Assembly: GCA_022829145.1 (NCBI GenBank)
Contig: CM040758.1
Coordinates: 11,402,128 to 11,466,127 of the forward strand
DNA: 64,000 bases
Source: Albula goreensis
Lineage: Eukaryota > Chordata > Actinopteri > Albuliformes > Albulidae
Reading direction: 5' to 3'
Shown here one piece after another: positions 53,101 to 64,000 of the stretch. The position numbers and the translations under genes are program-made. The notes below the pieces were generated by a model. That model saw only the letters and a list, made by a program, of their open reading frames with translations. It made no database searches and was not told the origin of the DNA. How positions within the stretch are numbered: position 1 is the stretch's first letter; each line of letters begins with the position of its first letter.

Positions 53101-56100
53101 CAACTGAACACATATGAAAAGGAAGGCCCTAAATGTGGGTGTTTTGTAGTTTTGATGAACAAATGGAGGTGAACTGAGGAGATCTTCCTAGGACCAGAAA
53201 CACACAGAGTGTGAGCTCTCATACACTTTGAGAGAAAACGAACATTTTTTTTGAGAATGCACACTTGACAGCTAGCCACCAAACTGTACATACACTGACC
53301 AGTCATACATATACCTGCACACTGTATGTTACAGTAACTCGCATAACTCAAACTGATGATATTTGGTTTGCACGTGAAACCCTTGTGAGCCTTGTGTGTG
53401 ATGGTAGCCCAGGGGACCAAATTAGAAGCAAAAAGGAGAGAAGACGATGCAATGCAATGGACCGCTTGCATAATGCAAAAGACTACACCAGAGACTACAA
53501 TGAAACTCCTATATGGGTGCAATTACACTGTACTTTTAGGGGACACACGGCGACTGTAACTATAACCTCTTGAATCTACTCTTTCTTTGGATGCTAAACG
53601 TCCCTCTTTAAAGTCAGTCACAGTTATCTGCAGTCCCAATGGCTACAGCTGTGCGGAGATCAGACCTCAGAGAACAAAGTTTATCGATAAACCATGACAA
53701 CAACATCAGTCAGACAGGAAAGTAAATGCATGTCATAAACACACCCAACACATACAGTATTTACAAATGAATGACTGCCTTCCCATTAGTGCTAGCATCC
53801 TGTGAACAAAATGTTTGGTAATATAAAAAAGTGATAATAGAATCAGATTACCCTTTAGGGTACAGGCCACGCAAACACACATTCACACCCTAAAACAGGG
53901 GTGCATTTGTCCTTTTGCTCTGATAAAGACATAGAGAAAACAAGCAATCCAATAAGGGTAAGAGCCACAGTGGGAGGGCCCTCTGAAGCTGGGGAATAAT
54001 TACAGAGCCATAAATGCAGCATGGCTAACAAGGGACCTCCTCTCAGCCCAAAAGGCACAGCACTCTACTGAGAGAGGCCTGATGAAACAGCCCAGGCCAG
54101 GTCTGCAAATCACCTCTGTTTCCTAAGACTCACATGACTGAGTTCTGAGAATTTAATGAAAACCTTGTTGAACATAAGGAAGGATTCAACCCCATCCTAA
54201 ATGTTAAAGGAACAGATGTTAAATATTTAAAATGAAGGGTAATCCTGACTAACTTTGCTGCTGCTTGTAACTTTTCACCAGCATTTTATGGTTGACTGTT
54301 AAACTGTAGCACTGCAAATCTAGCTTCAAATCCATTCCTAATATTCCAAGGCACAGACCCACACACCTCAATGCTTCCATTTGATGTAGGCTCCAACTGT
54401 ACAATTTTGCCATCCTCTTACATCACTGATTGACAAAATCCAAAGTAAATTACAGAGCTGGAAGGGGAACTGCAATCAGAAAAAATGCTATCAGTGTTAG
54501 CCTTATGGTTCACCTTTGTTAACCTGCTTGACCCGTTTGATATGGATTACAATTACGGTCTAGCCACGTACTCAGTACAATGCTGTCAATGCAGATCCGT
54601 AAGCACATCATCTATAATGCTATTTTAAAATTGTGTATTTTTTGTTTAACTATCTGTTAAGAGGGATGCCTTCAAACCACGTTTTTAACCATATGTCTTT
54701 CTTAACATTCTATTGATGATGTGCACTGACTGCAGGAATAAACAGAGACCCTTTGATGGGTGAGATGGCAGAAAAGTAAACAAAGCCTTCTCTTCCTCCG
54801 GGACTACTGTCAGGACTTGCTGCTGGTTCCTGAAGCCTGAGAAGCATTCAGTACCATGGACAGCCACAGTCTACTCCACAGGAAAGCATAGGTGAGGCTG
54901 AACCCACATCCATCATCACACACAAAAGACTGAGCATTCCAAATTAGAAAATGGTCAATCCAGGGAATAATTTATGAATCAACTTTAAATTTGTTAGTTA
55001 CAGTGCCAATTGGTACACAAACACTTGGAACACACATCTGCTCTGCCTGCTCTGTGAATCACTCAAACCTTGGTGTCTTCCCAAGCAAGTGCACAGGAAG
55101 GAAGTTAAATGGAGTCAACGTTTGATTGAGTTTCTTAGCCTGTATTGCGAAGAATGCTAGTTAGATTTCCTTTAACCTTCCTGGTTTTATTTCTGAGCTT
55201 TAGTTCACAATAAATATGCAAAGCAGTTTTACAGACAAGAACATCAGTGTTTTTCATAGGCATAAATTTTTACGTTTTTTATATAGATTCCAAAATACTC
55301 TTTAACAGATTAAAGTGTGCATATCTCTCCATAAGCTTTCCTCCATTTACTATGATTGAGGATACAGTGACTCCACCTCACCAGCCCCTTCACACCAGCA
55401 CAACCAGCCATGGGTGTCCCTAACATTTCCCTCACTATTTCAAAATGGAAACCAAACCTTCATTCTACAAAAGACAAAACAAAAACGCTCAACTAAATGT
55501 CAGCCAAACAATTACATCCAGCAATCAATGGATACTGTAGCAAGCAGGCTAGCTGATCACAGCAAGGAGTGACTTCAAGTACAACATAATCAAATCAATA
55601 GTCTATATGTGCAGAGGACAAGTAGAACAAAACCATGAAAAACAGTACAGAATTTTTCACGCAGGAGTAAGGATTAAGGGCAGAGGGAGGTGGATTGATA
55701 TTAGATTCAAAGTGGCCCTCACACTCACCTCTGCACCCCCTCCAGCTGTTCCTTGGTGAAGCTCTTGGCTGGCTCCGCTGTCCCCGCGTCCTGGCCCTGC
55801 CCTTCTGGTCTGGTCCTGCTGTTCTCGGTACTTTCTGGAGGCCGCTGGCATGACGTCCCATTCCCTGCAGAGCTCCCATTCTTCGTCAAAGCCTCCAAGA
55901 GTGCTAGAATAGACCGGTGGAAGAGAAATTTACTGGATAGAAATCTTATGACCTCAAGTTAAAAATCTTTTTAAAATTTATTTCCATGGTAACTAGCTAG
56001 CAACATACAAGTTTGTACTTGCTAGGTAACTCAGTAACCTGGTATTCATGCAATCTTGCCATAACTTCAGAGCAGTTAGGAAGATGTTCACTTGACAGAC

Positions 56101-58995
56101 CCAGACTCTTCATTTATTCAATCTGGAACAATCTGACCCAGAACTTGCCCTCTCAGCTTCCACTTGGGCAAGTTCTGCATCAGAATATTCAGGCTTGAAT
56201 GGACCTTTTAACAGGTCATACTCCTGCAACAAACAAACTGAAAAGCTTACAGAATATGGAATAAACAGAAAGGGAAACTGAATAATAACACAGGAGGAGC
56301 AATGTCATTAACTGGTTGTGTCAGAAAGGAATGACATTTCATTCATTCTCACTGTGGTAGCTTCCACAGGCTGGTGGACCAGTGCAGGGAGTTAACCCGC
56401 CTTGTCAGTCAAGATTCCTTAAGAGGCCTTCACATTTTTCACCACTATCTTATCCTCTGTGTGTGTATGTGTGTGTGTGTGTGTGTGGTTTGGGTGCCAA
56501 ATACAGCCCAAATGTGCTTGGCTTGATTCAGCCCTACATTTCAGCTTTTATGCCCTAAATCCAGAAGAAAATAAACACATAGCCCATATGATCACAGTCC
56601 TAGTTTAGGGCCTGGTAATTCTCCACAGCCTATCCCTCAGCTTCCAGTCAATCATTCAATTAAAGGATTGTGCATAAGACTCTTAATCTGCTCTATCCCA
56701 CCCAGGCTGCTCCAGTTACCTCTCTGCCTCTCCCTGGAATCCCTACTGACCCCTTTTACATCAAATAGCCTTTAGCTGCTACCTGCACCAATCAGCTGGT
56801 GTGGAAATAACTCTGAATAACATTTTCAAGCTTTCAGCCCCCCCTAAAAACCTAGGCCTACATCATGCACCTTCAAGCCTAAGCTCTATATGATCACCTG
56901 TAGTGCTTCCACACCAGGTAGGTCATCCCAACACTGTGAGTACAGGTAAATACTGTCATTAGCCAGAGGCCAGTCCACATTCCAGATCTGCTTGATTTAT
57001 GACAGTGAGCCTGAATTCCTTTGATAACATTTCCCAAAGTCTGATCCATCCTCTGAGGAAGCAGCTCAGCTGCAGACCTAGAAGTTTGGATGTTCCACAT
57101 CACACAGAGGCCTGCGTAAGTACACTGAAAGGGTAAATATACATATACACACAGTTTTATTCATTAATAAAACAGCATCAAACAAGAACAAAAATCTTTG
57201 ACTATAACACTGGACACTGAAGAAAACTGAGGTTATTAAGTTTGTGTTTTATCTTGATATTGTTCCACAGTCCAGAATACATACAGCAGTACTTGTTTTA
57301 TCAAAACATGTGCAAGTAAACATAAACAAAATGGCATATGACACACTAAAGATACTGCATCAAACACTTTTGCTACTAAACTCCCACTAACATAATGAAT
57401 CATTACAACACTCCATAGTGTTCCACATGTGACAAGGCCGGTAGTTGTTGTGATTTACAATAACAAATTTGATTTAAGATCAGGCTTTCATTTGAGACTA
57501 TGCTGTTTCATTCAGTTGAAAAACCATTGCTAGCTATTCTGATGTGTGGACTCATTCAAATGAAAGAACACAGCATTATAATGCATAAATCCAATCAAAT
57601 TTCAAAATCACATCAGAGTGATCTGCAGTTATATCATGCTGCTGTTATCACTACTGCTCTGAAGTTAAGGGTGTCCCAAAGGAAATACATTCAAGGATTT
57701 AAGGCATGGACCATATGTCAGATTAAAAATGAAAACAAAATACAAAAACACAGCCTACTTTTTGAAGCTGGCGACTACTTTACAAAGTCAAATACTTCAC
57801 TAACAGTAAATGCAGACATTATCCCAGTTTTGGGTATACTGCATAATTTTCAACTGACCATGGATTATGTCAGCACTGAATTGCAATGTATTCTTCTCTT
57901 TATTAATGGTCAAAATACACAGTTGGCAGACATTTACCGAGACCAAATAGCAATCGCCAGCAGGCGAGAAGGATCAAAAACAAAAGAGCATCAATCTCCC
58001 GAAACCAAAGGCCACGATGTACTCTGTAGCCAGTATAGTTAGAAAATGATGTAGAGACCGTCGGTAACGTTCAAAATAGTTAATCAAACACCAAATGTGT
58101 TAGTGGCTACTTTGCCCTTGTAAATTACAGACATGGTGTAACAGCTCGCTTAGTGTGACAATCGAGCCGCCTGTAGATGATTGCCAACTAGCTTGCAGCC
58201 TCGTAGATTTGGCAATGCTTGACCATACAGGTTAGCGATATGCTATACCGATAACAGAAAAAGGAACGGTATCGTTATAGTTATAGTATAAATGTTATAA
58301 CACTGGAAAAAGGAAATACTTACAACAACGATTACCTCTGGTGTGACTTTTAATAATATTACAGAAATTGTCAAGTTAATAACTAGGTAGTTAATAGAGT
58401 ATCCGGCGTAACTGACATCAATAGCTAATAAAATGCATCTAGATGTAGGTGCTTTGACAGACGATGTATACTATGTATAATTAAAATTGTTAGTGGAAGA
58501 TGGATGACTAAGTAAAGAATCTAAAGATTCTTTCAAAGCGCTTTGCGAATGTCCGACCACAGCGTAACGAATGTCACTAGTAATACATCACCATTTGTAC
58601 AGACACTGCACTGTAATAAATATTTTAATACCAAGTTGTTATCTATGTCAGTCACGTTTTCAAGAGGTAACAAGCTAACCAGTTAACTTCGGTGTTAGTC
58701 ACCACAAATCAAGACACCGATTAGCTCGCTAACTTTGATAAAGGTGAAAGAACATAGCTACGCTTGCCCTGGCCTGCTAAAGCTAGCTAGCAAGATCGCG
58801 TTACTAAGATGTAAGCTTGTCTGCTAATGTAACCAAAGCGTGTCATATCAGATCAGCATTACCTTTCGCTTTTTCGGTTGGGTAGAGTTTCTCGGCTTTA
58901 TTCAAGAATTTCAGTGCCTTCTCTTTGTCTCCTGCTTCGACAGCCTTAGTCGCTATTTTTATACATTTTTCTGCTTCGTCCCTGTTACCTTCCAT
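49989..58995 (-). CDS. dnajb14: DnaJ (Hsp40) homolog subfamily B member 14, complete gene
   Basis: DNAJB14 is an ER-membrane J-protein with a cytosolic J domain that stimulates Hsp70 ATPase activity and assists membrane-protein quality control. The eight coding exons sum to 1140 nt (379 aa, the length I recall for human DNAJB14), with all phases closing. The protein starts [20 protein letters not shown]. It has a J domain at about residues 106-170 with the catalytic HPD tripeptide in [17 protein letters not shown], a Gly/Phe-containing linker, one hydrophobic membrane segment (about 247-267, [20 protein letters not shown]) and a C-terminal DUF1977 region ending [11 protein letters not shown]. 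The ending and the [23 protein letters not shown] block fit DNAJB14 rather than its paralogue DNAJB12. It is convergent with rapgef2. Confidence 0.96.
50509..50681 (-). CDS. dnajb14: dnajb14 exon 7
   Basis: 173 nt encoding [40 protein letters not shown] and [15 protein letters not shown], the lumen-facing DUF1977 domain. Confidence 0.95.
50682..51080 (-). other. dnajb14: dnajb14 intron 6, largely repeat-derived
   Basis: About 400 bp, most of it the dispersed repeat at 50695-51000. Confidence 0.75.
50695..51000. mobile_element. Dispersed teleost repeat (tttagcagatgctc type)
   Basis: Begins with repeated cattaca units and tatttagcagatgctcttac followed by ccagagcaccttacaatggc, and ends near tgaagaggcaactcttcaat. 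This recognisable arrangement is abundant in teleost genomes and is usually non-coding. A start fragment of the same family is at 11599-11660. Confidence 0.6.
51081..51190 (-). CDS. dnajb14: dnajb14 exon 6 (membrane segment)
   Basis: 110 nt encoding [20 protein letters not shown] and [17 protein letters not shown], which holds the single transmembrane helix. Confidence 0.95.
51395..51486 (-). CDS. dnajb14: dnajb14 exon 5
   Basis: 92 nt encoding [20 protein letters not shown] and [10 protein letters not shown], the hydrophilic linker before the membrane helix. Confidence 0.92.
51865..52050 (-). CDS. dnajb14: dnajb14 exon 4
   Basis: 186 nt with [20 protein letters not shown] (end of J domain), then [20 protein letters not shown] and [11 protein letters not shown]. 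Confidence 0.95.
52051..52582 (-). other. dnajb14: dnajb14 intron 3
   Basis: About 530 bp, AT-rich; nothing was recognised. Confidence 0.75.
52583..52728 (-). CDS. dnajb14: dnajb14 exon 3 (J domain core)
   Basis: 146 nt encoding [40 protein letters not shown] and PGATEAFK, with the invariant HPD motif. Confidence 0.96.
52729..55728 (-). other. dnajb14: dnajb14 intron 2 (3.0 kb)
   Basis: No exon, RNA gene or clear repeat was recognised. Several short open frames of 60-140 codons on both strands have no known domain. Confidence 0.7.
55729..55903 (-). CDS. dnajb14: dnajb14 exon 2
   Basis: 175 nt encoding [40 protein letters not shown] and [13 protein letters not shown], a variable linker ending with the conserved motif before the J domain. 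Confidence 0.93.
55904..58862 (-). other. dnajb14: dnajb14 intron 1 (3.0 kb)
   Basis: Contains a (TG)n run at about 56459-56486. It also holds a 180-codon open frame on the plus strand (57500-58042) with no recognisable domain. No exon was seen. Confidence 0.7.
56459..56486. repeat. (TG)n microsatellite
   Basis: About 14 TG units with one interruption. Confidence 0.9.
58863..58995 (-). CDS. dnajb14: dnajb14 exon 1
   Basis: 133 coding nt starting [20 protein letters not shown] and continuing [19 protein letters not shown]. The start is fixed by the match to the conserved DNAJB12/14 N-terminus. The donor is GTAATG. Confidence 0.95.
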
Positions 58996-60310
58996 TTTTC
59001 TTCCCCTTCCTCTCCCAAGTCAGCTGACACCTTAGAGCGGACCGCAGAACTAGTGTGCAGTCACAAACAGCACTTTCGTTGTTTTTATCCGTAAACTACT
59101 GTAGTGGTTTACAATGTATTACTAAACGAAACACTATATATAAATTAACATAATTTTATTTTCAAATGAAAAATAAATCACAAAGTTTTAACCGTGCTAT
59201 CCTTAATGCTCATCTTCTCAATGACATTTCAAGATTGGCCTCATTTAAATGCCAAATCACATCAATGCATTCACACAAATTCGTTTCAATATACTGTTCA
59301 AAATACAATCATCATGTATCAAAGTGATACTATTATTGATAATACTATATCTGCACTCAAGTTTAGGTATTTAATGTTTGTGTCCTAACAGTGCAAGATA
59401 TATTATTTAAGATTAAATTAAATTTAAATTCTGATTATTGGGTTGGCACATTACGAGAAGGAAGATCACATTATTTTGATTCCTTAAGAATAAAAAACAG
59501 GTACGAGTAACCCCAAAAAGAGCATGCATTACAAGGGTAATGTGGCGTAAAAATTAATATACATTTCATGAACCCAGGCAACATTAAAATCAGACATTAA
59601 GAAACGCATAACTGTATGCATCAAGCTAAACACTGGTAAAAACGACTAATTAGCTAAACAAAAATGAATCGTTTATTTATCGCTGATTCACGGCGCTCAT
59701 TAAAAATTTCAATGGATTCAGGTATATACTTTGAAGGAAGTATAAATGTGATCAGTAGTAAAGACACTTTGACCATCGTCAGTTCTTGTTCTTTTTGATG
59801 AGATAGTATTAAAAAAAAACTCGCACCATTGATTACTATTGTACTATTATATTACTCTTTTATGTCTATGTAATTTTTATTTTTTTTGGCGAAATACATG
59901 AAAACAAATTGTAATTCAGAGTCAGAGACCAATGCTGAATTCTGAAAATATTACTCACAATTTCAGTTCACAGTTTTAACATTAAACTGTACTTATAAAC
60001 TTAAAAACACAGAAAATGAACACCTAATTTTACATTTAGAAGGAACATATTGAAATAGCAAATTCACAGCTTTCCCCTGTTCAGGCTAAAATTCAGACAG
60101 ACAAGAGTACCAGAGATATGTGCTTTTATATGATTTATATATACATAACTTAGTAGTAATGACAGTGAGCACACTTTTTTCTATCATGTGTATATTTTCA
60201 CTCATTTATACACATCATTTTGTGGGATTGCCTAAGGGGTGGAAAAGGTTACTACAGAAGCAGTGGCTGAAGATGACCCCAGCCACGTAGTGATGGAGGG
60301 ACACAGTTAG
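58996..60310. other. Intergenic: dnajb14 promoter and TTC39-gene 3' region
   Basis: The first about 100 bp above 58995 should hold the dnajb14 5'UTR and promoter (minus strand). The rest is AT-rich with no recognised gene. Minus-strand AATAAA signals (plus TTTATT) at about 59672 and 59876 are candidates for the TTC39 gene's poly(A) site, which would give it a 3'UTR of about 0.4-0.6 kb. Confidence 0.55.
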
Positions 60311-63289
<2,979 letters not shown>

Positions 63290-64000
63290 CTGCAACAAAA
63301 GACAAACATGAATTACAGACATGAAGCATATTCAGACCTATAAAATGTCTATTCATGAGATCTTAAACCCAAAAGAGGATGATATTATCATGGCAAATCA
63401 AAAGCAAAATCAACAGAGAGTATTGCAAATTTCTGCAAGGTGTATTTAACTGGTAATGTTAAAAAAACCTGCATACCAGAAAGATAGCTTTTAAGGAAAT
63501 GAGTGAAACTTCTATGATTAGACTACTTAATGTTCAGATAACCTTCAATGATAGCATTTTCTAATCATGTTCAGTGTCAGAATCATTAAATATTGATAGT
63601 TCATAACTGATTATCAAAGCTTTTCTATCAGACTCAAATTGGTAGAAATGGAGATGTACTTCCTAACAGAGTTAATGAATGTATATCCATATAATACCAA
63701 TATCAGGGAACTGCTTTTGCTGCAGTACCTGGGACCAGCACCTCAGGGACCAGCCACTGCTGCTGGAAGCTCCCACATTGCACAGCTGCTTCCCAGGTCA
63801 CTCAAGAACTTCGACTGCGCCTGCGCAAGGACACACCACTCAGTTACCACACAGTGTTCCTCACAGGGACACACCACACATCAACAGCCACTGTGTTCTG
63901 CTGGAAGCAGTGGCACCACATCAGCTCCCAGTCAGCACAGGTGGTGGATCTGTGTTCTTCCCACACAGTGTTCCTTACCACTGTTCCTCAGCAATCAACA
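63290..64000 (-). other. TTC39-family intron continuing off the window
   Basis: No convincing exon was seen. The end (63725-64000) is compositionally different, richer in GC, with repeated cacagtgttcct and acaccac phrases, suggesting a repeat. Confidence 0.6.

Noticed and set aside
63731..63830. Possible further TTC39 exon ending CWSQ before a GTACTG donor (minus strand)
   Set aside because: The last residues and phase would fit the join to AIYVFQKAA, but the upstream residues do not resemble the conserved family segment and the stretch is repetitive. It is probably coincidence.

Overview
This is a vertebrate genomic window, almost certainly from a ray-finned (teleost) fish. It has large introns with consensus GT-AG splice sites, abundant (CA)n/(TG)n microsatellites, and dispersed repeats of types common in fish genomes (the 'tttagcagatgctctta' element at about 50.7 kb and the 'caattttatttgtatagtgc' element at about 30.6 kb). 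The proteins match human RAPGEF2 and DNAJB14 over their whole length. No prokaryotic, viral or CRISPR features were seen. All protein and domain identifications come from recognising the sequence, not from a search.

Layout: (1) 1-5638 is upstream non-coding DNA ending in a CpG-bearing promoter/5' leader. (2) 5639-47291, plus strand, is a complete rapgef2 (PDZ-GEF1) gene. I resolved 24 constitutive coding exons whose lengths sum to 4401 nt (1466 aa plus stop) with every splice phase closing, and one probable in-frame 96-nt cassette exon. Its 3'UTR ends near an AATAAA at 48987. (3) 58995-49989, minus strand, is a complete dnajb14 gene with 8 coding exons (1140 nt, 379 aa), convergent with rapgef2; the two poly(A) signals are only about 240 bp apart. 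(4) 63289-60311, minus strand, holds the last six exons of a TTC39-family tetratricopeptide gene (219 aa seen). Its 5' part lies beyond the right edge.

The genes have unrelated jobs. Rapgef2 is a membrane-associated guanine nucleotide exchange factor that activates Rap GTPases. Dnajb14 is an ER-membrane J-protein that works with Hsp70. TTC39 proteins are poorly characterised TPR proteins. There is no operon-like logic; the links between them are genomic (convergent 3' ends, tandem orientation of dnajb14 and the TTC39 gene).

The most unusual material is in and around splice sites and introns: an exon end plus donor site that seeds a degenerate tandem array (43.8-44.2 kb); a second array seeded at the exon 18 donor (39.75-39.9 kb); a (TG)n tract replacing the polypyrimidine tract of exon 12; a 24-nt microexon; nested upstream ORFs ending in an ATGA overlap at the rapgef2 start; an 800-bp 35-mer minisatellite; two related MITE-like elements; and several homeodomain/POU-motif-rich blocks in introns that look like conserved non-coding elements.
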